Source: Candidatus Bipolaricaulota bacterium (GTDB lineage Bacteria; Bipolaricaulota; Bipolaricaulia; UBA7950; UBA9294). From it: a stretch of 64,000 nucleotides of DNA. Position numbers and translations under genes: made by a program. The stretch is taken from NCBI GenBank assembly GCA_028277345.1, contig JANQGM010000011.1, positions 64,206-128,205 on the forward strand. The letters are read 5' to 3'. Of this stretch, positions 34,279-42,367 are shown piece by piece. Every line of letters starts with the position of its first letter. The stretch's first letter is position 1. The notes beneath the pieces were generated by a model. It saw only the letters and a program-made list of their open reading frames with translations. It did no database searches and was not told the DNA's origin.

Positions 34279-34988
34279 GCGGCTTCACCTCCTCGAGAGC
34301 GAGGCGACGCATACAACGCTCGCTTCGAATGCCGAACGCCGGTTTCCGTCATCGCTTCGGCGAGCTTAAAGGTTACCGTTGTCGGGTCCAGAACGACAAT
34401 CCCCAACTCTCGTTCAAGTTCATCGGCATAGCCGACCATGCCGGCGCAGCCAAGGATAATCACTTCAGCGCCATCCTGCTCGATCGCCAGCCGAGAAACA
34501 TCCTTGACTCGGCGCTTGGTCAATCCGGGATCGGCCTCGGTTTGAGCGACTGACAGATCCAGGGCGCGCACCGAAGCACAGGCCGGATCCAATCGGAAAC
34601 GGCGAACATCTTGCTCCTTGGAAGGAATCCGTGTGGAAAGCGGCGTCAGGATGGAATAGGTATGACCCAACATGGTGGCCACAGCCAAGGTCGTTTGCTC
34701 GATGCCAAGCACGAGGATGTTCGCCGCTTCGCGAGCGGGCTCCAAACCAGGATCCGAGAAGCAGGCGATGATGGCGGCATCATATCCCTCGGCCTCGGCC
34801 CAGCGCACCTTCTCCAGCAACGGAGGAACGGACATCGCCATATCGGTCGCGGACTCGATCGCCGACGGCGCCCCTTCCCCACAACACACCTCAAGCACCG
34901 TCTCAGGCCGGCGAACGCGTTCCAGCGACTCCCGAATGGATTCCGTCATCTCCTTTGAGCTATTGGGATTGATGACCACGATTTTCAT
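34275..34988 (-). CDS. Asp/Glu/hydantoin racemase family protein (second copy)
   Basis: A 237-residue paralogue of the downstream racemase. It starts at 34988 with GGAGGAG 5 bases upstream, overlapping the iorB stop (ATGA). It has MKIVVINPNSSKEMTESI, the first cysteine in IIACFSDPGLEPAREAAN and the second in VIILGCAGMVGYADELE. Two different racemases in tandem suggest either two substrate ranges or a hetero-oligomer. With the hydantoinase at 15.9-17.3 kb they could convert L- and D-hydantoins to one enantiomer. Confidence 0.88.
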   Translation of the reverse strand: MKIVVINPNSSKEMTESIRESLERVRRPETVLEVCCGEGAPSAIESATDMAMSVPPLLEKVRWAEAEGYDAAIIACFSDPGLEPAREAANILVLGIEQTTLAVATMLGHTYSILTPLSTRIPSKEQDVRRFRLDPACASVRALDLSVAQTEADPGLTKRRVKDVSRLAIEQDGAEVIILGCAGMVGYADELERELGIVVLDPTTVTFKLAEAMTETGVRHSKRALYASPRSRGGEAA

Positions 34989-35581
34989 GACTTCTCCTCC
35001 CCAAGCAATGCACGTCCAGCCCGAAACGCCGCCGCATTGAGATCCGCATGTTTCGTGGGCACGCTGGCCAGGACGACCTTCTCCCACAGTTCCGCATCCA
35101 CCTCAAACAGGGTGGAGAAGGCGCCCAACATCACAACGTTCGTCACACGTGGATTTCCCAGATCCATGGCCGTTCGGGTCGCATCGATCAGATCGACCGA
35201 ACGAACGGAACCCCGAAGCGATGCAGCGATGGCTTCATCAGCCGGATACTCCAGTTTACCGCTACTGACAGAGATCGGAATGATGGGCTGCGCGTTGCAC
35301 AACGCGCGCGCATCAGGGTGCATGAGCGGAAGACCGCGAAGAGCCTCCAGTGGCTCGAAGGCCAAGAGGTAGTTCATCCCGCCCGTTCTCACCACAGGCG
35401 ATGCCACCTCATCACCCCAGCGGACGTGGCTCAAGACGCTGCCGCCCCGGACCGCGAGTCCGAGAACATCGGATTTCTTGACATCGTATCCCGCGCATAG
35501 CCCTACCTCCGCCAAAATGTTGCTTGCAAGCAGGGTTCCCTGGCCTCCGACACCTGCGACAAGAATATCGGCTCGCTTCAT
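34985..35581 (-). CDS. iorB: Indolepyruvate (2-oxoacid):ferredoxin oxidoreductase, beta subunit
   Basis: A 198-residue gamma-type subunit. It opens DILVAGVGGQGTLLASNILA and continues KKSDVLGLAVRGGSVLSHVR, both diagnostic of IorB and the related OFOR gamma domain. With IorA it oxidatively decarboxylates aryl or other 2-oxoacids to acyl-CoA, passing electrons to ferredoxin. Start at 35581 overlaps the iorA stop (ATGA), so the subunits are made in step. Common in anaerobes and archaea that ferment amino acids. Confidence 0.92.
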   Translation of the reverse strand: MKRADILVAGVGGQGTLLASNILAEVGLCAGYDVKKSDVLGLAVRGGSVLSHVRWGDEVASPVVRTGGMNYLLAFEPLEALRGLPLMHPDARALCNAQPIIPISVSSGKLEYPADEAIAASLRGSVRSVDLIDATRTAMDLGNPRVTNVVMLGAFSTLFEVDAELWEKVVLASVPTKHADLNAAAFRAGRALLGEEKS

Positions 35582-37371
35582 GAGGTCGTCTCCTCTCCTG
35601 GACGAGCGATCGCTGATGTCGGGCAAACTTGCCGACACATATCGCATCCAACGCACAACGTCAGATCGATCTGCGCCTTTCGCTTGCCGGTCTTTTCATC
35701 GATTTCGCTTGCCTTGACAATGGCCGGACAGCCGAGTTTGAAACAGGTTCCACAGGCGATGCATCGCTCCGCGTCGACAACGTAAGCGGCTAGATCGGGC
35801 TTGGACACCTGAACGCACAGTCCTTCAGTGATCAGAACGGACGGCCCATCGAAAGCGAGGCACACGTCCAAGCCGTCCTTGACGGCGGCCATATCAAACG
35901 CGTCCACCACCTCAACCACCTCGACACCCATCGCTCTCACCAGAGGTTCGATGGGAATCCTCAACGCCCCTTTCCCATGGAGCGCCCAGTCTGTCCCAGG
36001 GTGATCTTGATGCCCCGTCATGGCCGTCGTCCCGTTGTCCATCACGATGACCACGCCGCGCCCCTGGTTGTGCACCATGTTCGCCAGCGCAGGAAGTCCG
36101 GAATGAAAGAGCGTTGAATCACCGATTGTGGCCACCGCCTTCTCGGGAAGCTCGGCAATCGCCATGCCGTGCAGCACGCCGATGCTCGCACCCATGCATC
36201 CCATCGTGTGCTGGGCGTTGAACGGGGGCAGACAGCCTAAGTTGTAGCACCCGATGTCTCCGGCGACGGCAATCCCCATCTTGGCCAACCAGTAATAGCT
36301 CGACCGGTGTGGGCACCCCGCGCAAAGGACCGGCGTTCGAGGCGGAAGATCCAGGTCGAGAGCGATCGGGTCCGCGATGGCCTCCTCGCGAATCAACCCG
36401 GCTTTGGTAGACAGCGATGCCAGTCGATCCGGTATCAACTCATCGTACGGCGGATAGAACGCCTTCCCTTTTACATCAAGTCCCATCGCTCGAATCTCCC
36501 CTTCGAGAAAGGGATCGAGTTCCTCGACGACAACCGCCTGCTCCACGCGCTCCACAAACGAGCGAATGAGGTTCCTAGGCAACGGATACGTCATGCCCAA
36601 CTTGAGAACCGAGGCCGTTGGAAAGACCTCTCGGACATAGGTGTAGGTCACGCCGCTGGTGATCATCCCGAGTGAGGAATCCCTCATCTCCACGCGATTG
36701 GATGCCAGGGTTTCCGCGTAGTCGGCCAAGTCAACCAGCCTCTGCTCGACAAGAGGGTGCCGTTCCTTCGCCCACATCGCCGTGCAAACGTATTTGCGTT
36801 GATTCCTAACGAACGGTGGCACGCTATCAGGCATCGGTGAACGCTCGCCGAGCGTCACGATGCTCTTTGAGTGGGATACGCGCATGGTCGTTCGGATCAG
36901 AACGGGTGTATCGTACTGTTCGGAGATATCAATCGCCTGAAGAACGGCATCCTTGGCTTCTTGGCTGTCCGCTGGCTCAAGAAGCGGAACCTTGGCCAGC
37001 TTCGCATACCACCGATTGTCCTGCTCGTTCTGCGAGCTGAACATGCCGGGATCATCGGCTGTCACAATCACCAATCCCGCCTCACTGCCTGTATAGGCGG
37101 CATAGAAGAGAGAATCCGCAAGCACGTTCATCCCGACTTGTTTCGTCGTGACCAAGGTTCTCCGACCGGAGTAAGCGGCACCTGCAGCAGCATCCATCGC
37201 AACCTTCTCGTTGGTCGACCATTCCGCATAGATGTCGGAGCCGTACTCGCGAGCGATGGCTTCCAGAATCTCGGAACTGGGCGTTCCAGGATACCCTGTC
37301 GCGACCTGGATGCCTGCTTCGTAGGCACCTCGGGCTAATGCTTCGTTTCCTGACAAGAGCACTTTGCTCAT
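35578..37371 (-). CDS. iorA: Indolepyruvate (2-oxoacid):ferredoxin oxidoreductase, alpha subunit
   Basis: A 597-residue subunit. I place the start at 37371 (MSKVLLSGNEALARGAYEAG), the usual IorA beginning; the frame opens 15 codons earlier. It holds the pyruvate-oxidoreductase domain (TGYPGTPSSEI), the thiamine-diphosphate domain (ATIGDSTLFHSG and VIVMDNGTTAMTGHQDHPGT), and two C-terminal 4Fe-4S clusters, CIACGTCFKLGCP (about 541) and CVGCDMCRQVCP (about 576). The enzyme is oxygen-sensitive and cytoplasmic. Neighbours supply its 2-oxoacids and use its acyl-CoA. Confidence 0.94.
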   Translation of the reverse strand: MSKVLLSGNEALARGAYEAGIQVATGYPGTPSSEILEAIAREYGSDIYAEWSTNEKVAMDAAAGAAYSGRRTLVTTKQVGMNVLADSLFYAAYTGSEAGLVIVTADDPGMFSSQNEQDNRWYAKLAKVPLLEPADSQEAKDAVLQAIDISEQYDTPVLIRTTMRVSHSKSIVTLGERSPMPDSVPPFVRNQRKYVCTAMWAKERHPLVEQRLVDLADYAETLASNRVEMRDSSLGMITSGVTYTYVREVFPTASVLKLGMTYPLPRNLIRSFVERVEQAVVVEELDPFLEGEIRAMGLDVKGKAFYPPYDELIPDRLASLSTKAGLIREEAIADPIALDLDLPPRTPVLCAGCPHRSSYYWLAKMGIAVAGDIGCYNLGCLPPFNAQHTMGCMGASIGVLHGMAIAELPEKAVATIGDSTLFHSGLPALANMVHNQGRGVVIVMDNGTTAMTGHQDHPGTDWALHGKGALRIPIEPLVRAMGVEVVEVVDAFDMAAVKDGLDVCLAFDGPSVLITEGLCVQVSKPDLAAYVVDAERCIACGTCFKLGCPAIVKASEIDEKTGKRKAQIDLTLCVGCDMCRQVCPTSAIARPGEETTS

Positions 37372-37393
37372 TCGTGCAGTCCCTTCTTCTTTG

Positions 37394-39523
37394 CTAACAG
37401 CGCTTTGCGAACTCAATCAACGCATCAACCGCTACAACACCTCGCCCGCCCGATAGCACGAGCAGTGGGTTCATTTCGATCGCCACCAGCGATTCCGGAC
37501 ACGACAACGCAAGATCACTGATGCACAGAACGACGTCTTCAAGTGCATGCCGTTCGTCCACACCGAGTCCACGCGATTCGCTCAGGAGCCTCCCTTCCGC
37601 GAGGGAAGAGAGCATTCGATGCACATCTGGACGATTTAGGGGCGGGAGGCCGATCGCGCGCTCCCGTACGATCTCAACCCGCGTGCCTCCCAATCCAACG
37701 ATGACAAAGGGGCCGAACGCCGCGTCCCTGGCCATCCCAACAAGTAGTTCCACTTGCACTCCCTCGACCATGCGCTGAACGACCAGGGAGGGCGAACGAA
37801 CGGAAAGCTGCTGCATGACATCGAGCAACTCCTGAGCCCCATTTCGCACGTCGTCCGCGCTTCGCAATCCCAATCTGACAAGTCCGTGATCCGACTTGTG
37901 CGCAACAGAGGAGGTCGCTCCCTTGAGAACGACCGGATACCCCATGGTGTTCGCCTGCGCGATGGCGGCCTCCACGCTGTCACAGCGGTATTCCTCAACA
38001 CAGGGAATCCCCGCACGTGAGAGCAGCGCCTTGCCCTCGATTTCATCGAGCACGCCAGTCCGAGTTCCATCGAACAGATCGCTCCTATCGATGAATGCGC
38101 GTTCACGGCGTGACGCAAGCCGCTCTTCGCCGTACCGCGCAAGGTGGCGTATGGCCAGCAGCCCTTCGCGAGTTCCTTGTAGCAGAGGGATTCGGCCTTC
38201 AGCGAATTGCTGTCGCAGCTCCGGGTTCAGACCTCCGGACAGGTGGCTGAACGCCACCATCGGCTTGCGCGTTCTGAGGCTCACCTCGGCGGCCGTTCTG
38301 GCCACCACAGAGAATTGCTCGCGTTGCGCGTCTGAGAGGCCGGAGGGTGCGTCCTGCGCGAAGACAACCATGTCAACCGCATCAGCAACAACCGCGTCGA
38401 CACAAGCCTTGTACGTCTCTTCAAGCCGGCCGCTCCCCCAGGCATCGAGCGGGTTGGCAATCTCCGCATAGTCCGGAAGGACACGGCGGAGCGCTGCGGC
38501 CGTTCGTTCCGACCAGTCGGGGAAAAGAAGCCCCGACGCCTCAGCAAGGTCGGCGGAAAGGCTGATCGCGCCCCCTGATAGCGTGAGCATCCCGACGCGC
38601 GCTCCGGCGGGATAGGCTCCGCTCAAGACGGCAAATGCGATCGCCGTTTGGACCAACTCGTTGAGATCATGAACTCGGATGACTCCGTACTTCCGAAACA
38701 CGGCATCGTAAACGTCGTCCGCGCCTGCGAGCGCTCCTGTATGAGCGACCGTGGCGCGTCGAGCGATGTCGGAGCGTCCGACCTTGAGAATAATGAGCGG
38801 TTTACCCACCTCTTGCGCCAGTTCGGCAACACGCACAAACTGCTCGGGGCGGCGAAACTCTTCGATGAACGCGGCAACGACACGCGTCTCAGGATCGTTC
38901 AGGAAATACCGTAGATAGTCCGTGCTATCGAGAACGGCCTCATTCCCGCTCGACACGACCGTACGCAGCCCCATGTCTCGCGCTCCATTGATCAGCGTCA
39001 ACCCGATGGACCCGCTCTGAGAGACAAAAGCGATCGAGCCCGGCGGAAAATCGTGCGGTAGCGGCGCGCTAAACAATGCGCTTGACGTCCCCGGATTGGA
39101 GATGCCGACACAGTTCGGTCCGCAAAACGCTATCCCGTACTCTGCGCAAAGCGACTGCAGCGCCTTCTGGAGTTCCCTTCCTCTTGAGTCGGATTCTCCG
39201 AACCCACTGGCGAACGCCCACCCGGCTCGGATGCCCAGTTCAGCCGCTTCCTCCAGCACGGGGACGACACGATCACGACCGAGAAGAATGGCGACGGCAT
39301 CGATGGCTCCATCGCAAGCAACGGCATCCGAGAGTGATGGATAACAGGGATAGCCGTGAACTTGATCGTAGTTGGGATTGATCGGAAGGATCCGTCCCGA
39401 GAAACCCAGGGCATCCAGATTCCGAATCGCTTGACTCCCCGGTCCCGGTTTTTGAGAGGCACCGACAATCGCCACAGAGGAGGGCGCAAGTAGATGCCGA
39501 ATCGAATCGTGCGGATTCATCAT
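37394..39523 (-). CDS. NDP-forming acyl-CoA synthetase (alpha-beta fusion)
   Basis: A 709-residue fused enzyme. The N-terminal CoA-binding part has SVAIVGASQKPG, the active-site phospho-histidine lies in ATVAHTGALAGADD (about residue 257), and the C-terminal ATP-grasp domain has YPVVLKGATSSVAHKSDHG. It converts acyl-CoA, phosphate and ADP (or GDP) to acid, CoA and NTP, the energy-conserving step of archaeal-type amino-acid fermentation. It is first in the operon, 22 bases before iorA, under a strong promoter overlapped by two boxes. The start may be either of two adjacent ATGs. Confidence 0.93.
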   Translation of the reverse strand: MMNPHDSIRHLLAPSSVAIVGASQKPGPGSQAIRNLDALGFSGRILPINPNYDQVHGYPCYPSLSDAVACDGAIDAVAILLGRDRVVPVLEEAAELGIRAGWAFASGFGESDSRGRELQKALQSLCAEYGIAFCGPNCVGISNPGTSSALFSAPLPHDFPPGSIAFVSQSGSIGLTLINGARDMGLRTVVSSGNEAVLDSTDYLRYFLNDPETRVVAAFIEEFRRPEQFVRVAELAQEVGKPLIILKVGRSDIARRATVAHTGALAGADDVYDAVFRKYGVIRVHDLNELVQTAIAFAVLSGAYPAGARVGMLTLSGGAISLSADLAEASGLLFPDWSERTAAALRRVLPDYAEIANPLDAWGSGRLEETYKACVDAVVADAVDMVVFAQDAPSGLSDAQREQFSVVARTAAEVSLRTRKPMVAFSHLSGGLNPELRQQFAEGRIPLLQGTREGLLAIRHLARYGEERLASRRERAFIDRSDLFDGTRTGVLDEIEGKALLSRAGIPCVEEYRCDSVEAAIAQANTMGYPVVLKGATSSVAHKSDHGLVRLGLRSADDVRNGAQELLDVMQQLSVRSPSLVVQRMVEGVQVELLVGMARDAAFGPFVIVGLGGTRVEIVRERAIGLPPLNRPDVHRMLSSLAEGRLLSESRGLGVDERHALEDVVLCISDLALSCPESLVAIEMNPLLVLSGGRGVVAVDALIEFAKRC

Positions 39524-39628
39524 GGTTGCTTCGACGCGTTGACGGATTCCTCTGTGCCCTTCACATCCGAATGAAGGACCATGTCAAGCGTGTGTCAGCC
39601 TCCTCCACGTCTTGGAATGGGAAATATG

Positions 39629-39643
39629 TTCCGACATACGGAA
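39629..39643. promoter_or_regulatory. Tandem box A of the fermentation operon
   Basis: TTCCGACATACGGAA, the most perfect copy of the island box (5-bp arms, 5-base centre). It lies about 16-30 bases after the predicted transcription start and 21 bases from box B, two helical turns. Confidence 0.55.
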
Positions 39644-39649
39644 TCTCCA

Positions 39650-39664
39650 TTCCGTTTCATGGAG
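39650..39664. promoter_or_regulatory. Tandem box B of the fermentation operon
   Basis: TTCCGTTTCATGGAG, one mismatch in the right arm. It begins 1 base after the -10 element on the minus strand, the same geometry as at 5323. Binding here should block transcription. Confidence 0.55.
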
Positions 39665-39665
39665 C

Positions 39666-39694
39666 AGTGTAGCTACAATCGGGAGCGAGGTCAA
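39666..39694 (-). promoter_or_regulatory. Promoter of the acyl-CoA synthetase-iorAB operon
   Basis: On the minus strand, TTGACC (39694-39689), a 17-base spacer and TACACT (39671-39666). Predicted transcription start is near 39659, leaving a leader of about 135 bases. Confidence 0.65.
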
Positions 39695-39825
39695 GATGAG
39701 TTATTCGTGACCTGGAAACAATAAACAGCAGAAGAATGGAATCTCTCGGCTTTTCACGCACACAAACATGCGGATAATAGTTGGGATAACATTCCACGAT
39801 TCAGGATACTTCTCAAATATCAAGA

Positions 39826-39856
39826 GAGATCCCGCCCCATCCATCAGCGGGATCTC
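39826..39856 (-). terminator. Terminator of the DUF4384 gene
   Basis: GAGATCCCGC (39826-39835) pairs with GCGGGATCTC (39847-39856), 10 bp and an 11-base loop, 21 bases after the stop. A U-rich run (TTGATATTTGA on the minus strand) follows. Confidence 0.75.
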
Positions 39857-39877
39857 AATGGAGCACTCGCACTTCCA

Positions 39878-40600
39878 CTAGAACCAAACCCAGCTCAGGT
39901 GCCAGTTGTAATCGATACCGTAGTGCCAATACCATCCCGAAGACGGAACGCCGTACGCCCAGCCATGTTCCGTCCAATGCCACGATTCACCCGGAGTTCC
40001 GGGAAATGTCGGCAAGGGCGGCATGGCAGGAAACACCGTTCCGCCCACAGGGTCGAACTCGGGTTCCGGCTCCCCTACGATCTGAAGCGCCGTCCATCCG
40101 ACGCCCCAAGTCGTCGTCCCATCGATTGCCGCGAGAAGTGAGACCAACTGATCGATGGCTTCCGCCGGATTTGTCGCAAAAACAGGGAAGGGATCGGCGA
40201 GGGACCCCAGAGGAATAGGCAAAGGACGTGTCGAGGCAAAGACGAGGAGTTCCTCAATTCCCGTCGGCGGCTGAGCAACTAAGCGATAGTCGGCATCCGG
40301 CAAAACCACCTCGCGTGAGAAATAGTTGCTGGCGGAGTAGACGTTCGGAAACAACATCCGAACGACGCCATCCGGTTGAAGATCGAACAGATAGATGAAC
40401 GCATCGCGGCTGGCGGCCAGATGGATCTCAATCGATTCTCCGATCTCGAACCGGGACTCCATCGTCCAAACGTAGGCCTCCAGCGGCTCGTCCGTCGATC
40501 CCGAGGAGGGAAGCAACCCGAGTGGGAAGGACTGCGCATTCGCGATGACAACCAGCGCCGCAGCGCAGAGAAGCGCGGTGATACTCAGAACCCGTTTCAT
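39878..40600 (-). CDS. Exported DUF4384-domain protein
   Basis: A 240-residue protein; the ATG at 40600 follows GAGGTGAG. A signal peptide ends near ANAQ (residue 23). Residues about 40-120 match DUF4384, with LFDLQPDGVVRMLFPN and the typical VVLPDADYRL. DUF4384 domains are envelope domains found with lipoproteins and protease-related proteins; their function is not established. The C-terminal tail is rich in Trp, Tyr and Pro (GWYWHYGIDYNWHLSWVWF), perhaps a surface-binding segment. The gene stands alone with its own terminator. Confidence 0.8.
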   Translation of the reverse strand: MKRVLSITALLCAAALVVIANAQSFPLGLLPSSGSTDEPLEAYVWTMESRFEIGESIEIHLAASRDAFIYLFDLQPDGVVRMLFPNVYSASNYFSREVVLPDADYRLVAQPPTGIEELLVFASTRPLPIPLGSLADPFPVFATNPAEAIDQLVSLLAAIDGTTTWGVGWTALQIVGEPEPEFDPVGGTVFPAMPPLPTFPGTPGESWHWTEHGWAYGVPSSGWYWHYGIDYNWHLSWVWF

Positions 40601-40690
40601 ATGACTCACCTCACGTCATCTACAAAAAAAGGCCGCAGTCGTTTCCTGAGAATGGCCGGCGACGAAGGTACAATCTCGTTGGAGGCCCCC

Positions 40691-41875
40691 ATGTTCGACT
40701 ACCGACAACTCGACGATCCCCAACAGATTTTGCCCATTGCCACGTCGGCATTCGCACTTCGATTGGCCGAGCAATCCTCGGCGGATGCGTGGTTGAACGA
40801 CTCCGTGAGGGATGGGAGAGAGCTTTTCGGCGTCTACGAAGAGGACCGGCTTCTTTCAGGCTACATGCTCTACGATTATCGAATGCGATTGCGAAAGTCG
40901 GTCATCCCCATGGGGGGTATTGGGTTGCTCTGCTCTAGACTGGATGCGCGAGGGAAGGGCGCTGTTCGGCGCATGATCGGTGGCTGTCTGAAGACCATGC
41001 AGGAAAAGGGACAGGTCGTATCTGTGCTAGACCCGTTCGATGAGTCATTCTATCGGAACTACGGCTGGGAGAAGTTTTCGCGGCTTCAGTGCGTCGAGTT
41101 CTCTCCCGGTCTTCTCGCCGTTCCTGAGGAGGTGGGCCATGATATCGTAGCTACCGATCTGAGTTATCCGGATGAGGCCAGCATGGCATTCTACAACGAC
41201 TATGCAGCAACCCATTACACCCTCGCCCAGCGCCATCATCCCGAATGGCACAGCCGAACCCGGCTCCTTTCGTGGGCACAAGATACCGCAGCACGGGGTG
41301 TGGTGCGATTCAACCACGGAGAACACGTTGTCGGATTGATGGGATACGACATTCGACGTAAGACCGGAGAGTATCACTCCACATTTGCCGTCAACTTGCT
41401 TGCCTACAGAACAGAGACCACCCTCCGCGCCATGCTGAGATACATCCGCCGGCTGTCCCACCAAGTGAGCGCCGTCCACCTCGAGCTTCCCATGGACGCC
41501 CACATCTGGCCCTATCTGGCCAATCGCCCGGCGAAAAACGAGATTCGCGACATGTTCATGATCCGCATCGTTTCGATAGCCGATCTCGACGGCTTGGGCA
41601 TCGAGGCCCCCGATCTCACACTCGGGATTGAGGTTGAAGACCCCCTTGCGCCCTGGAATGAGGGCGCGTGGACCCTGAGCATCGACTCCGGACGATTGGC
41701 GGTTGCCCAAGGCGGCACTCCGGCGATCCGCTGCGGCATCGGCCCACTCTCCAGCGTCCTCTCGGGGTTCTCGTCCTTTGTGGAGATGATCGCGGCGGGC
41801 AAGGCAGAGGCCCTGGAGTCCTATCGCGGACAAGACCTTCCCAAAACAACGCCGTTCTTGGCAGACTACTTCTAG
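40691..41875 (+). CDS. Eis-like GNAT N-acetyltransferase
   Basis: A 394-residue protein started at 40691 after GGAGG (5 bases); the frame is open from 40376, but that part overlaps the divergent gene. The N-terminal GNAT domain has RKSVIPMGGIGLLCSRLD and RGKGAVRRMIGGCLKTM, the acetyl-CoA loop. A second GNAT-like domain and a C-terminal SCP2-type domain complete the Eis layout. Eis proteins acetylate amines such as aminoglycosides or lysines. The true substrate here is unknown. It is 27 bases upstream of the sulfoxide reductase gene. Confidence 0.85.
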   Translation: MFDYRQLDDPQQILPIATSAFALRLAEQSSADAWLNDSVRDGRELFGVYEEDRLLSGYMLYDYRMRLRKSVIPMGGIGLLCSRLDARGKGAVRRMIGGCLKTMQEKGQVVSVLDPFDESFYRNYGWEKFSRLQCVEFSPGLLAVPEEVGHDIVATDLSYPDEASMAFYNDYAATHYTLAQRHHPEWHSRTRLLSWAQDTAARGVVRFNHGEHVVGLMGYDIRRKTGEYHSTFAVNLLAYRTETTLRAMLRYIRRLSHQVSAVHLELPMDAHIWPYLANRPAKNEIRDMFMIRIVSIADLDGLGIEAPDLTLGIEVEDPLAPWNEGAWTLSIDSGRLAVAQGGTPAIRCGIGPLSSVLSGFSSFVEMIAAGKAEALESYRGQDLPKTTPFLADYF

Positions 41876-41902
41876 ACCGAATGCTCAGCGAGAGGAGGAG
41901 GC

Positions 41903-42367
41903 ATGGATGAACGCAGACGGGCACGCTACGAACGGATCTATCACCAGCTTGACGCGCTGATCACGGATAAATCTCCCACCTTGACCGCCGCCATGGCGAC
42001 GTTGTGTGCGGTCCTTCATGCGAAAATGCCTCATCATTTCTGGACAGGCTTCTACTTCGTCTCTCGCGAGGATGAACTCCATATCGGTCCTTACCAAGGT
42101 CCAGTCGCGTGCCAAATTCTTCGCGGGCAGGGCGTTTGTGTGGACGCCGTCAAGTCACGGACCCCGATCGTCGTTCCCAATGTGGAGGACTATCCCGGGC
42201 ATATCGCGTGCGATGCTCGCTCCAAGAGTGAAGTTGTGATCCCTCTTCTCAAAGATGAGCGTCCGATCGCCGTCTTGGATATCGATTCCGCAGATCTTGC
42301 TCAGTTCACCGAAATCGATGTGGCTCCCTTGCAGAAACTCGTTTCCCTTCTCACGCCCTTGGCTTAG
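41903..42367 (+). CDS. msrC: Free methionine-(R)-sulfoxide reductase (GAF domain)
   Basis: A 154-residue single GAF-domain protein. The three cysteines of the family are all present: GPVACQILRGQGVCVDAV (two) and YPGHIACDARSKSEVVIP (one). Length and motif match fRMsr (YebR), which reduces free methionine-R-sulfoxide with thioredoxin. The ATG follows GAGAGGAGG. It is probably cotranscribed with the acetyltransferase gene. Its last bases overlap the end of the convergent M20 gene. Confidence 0.92.
   Translation: MDERRRARYERIYHQLDALITDKSPTLTAAMATLCAVLHAKMPHHFWTGFYFVSREDELHIGPYQGPVACQILRGQGVCVDAVKSRTPIVVPNVEDYPGHIACDARSKSEVVIPLLKDERPIAVLDIDSADLAQFTEIDVAPLQKLVSLLTPLA

Larger units (their letters stand above)
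39524..39877. other. 354-base region between the fermentation operon and a DUF4384 gene
   Basis: No gene is seen. It contains the operon promoter (39666-39694), two boxes (39629-39664) and the terminator of the DUF4384 gene (39826-39856). A further TTGACA (39587-39582, minus) has no matching -10. Confidence 0.6.

Noticed and set aside
40641-40680. A further box-like string (TTTCCTGAGAATGGCC) near the acetyltransferase start
   Set aside because: Only the left arm and TGG core match, and it lies outside the catabolic island; likely chance.
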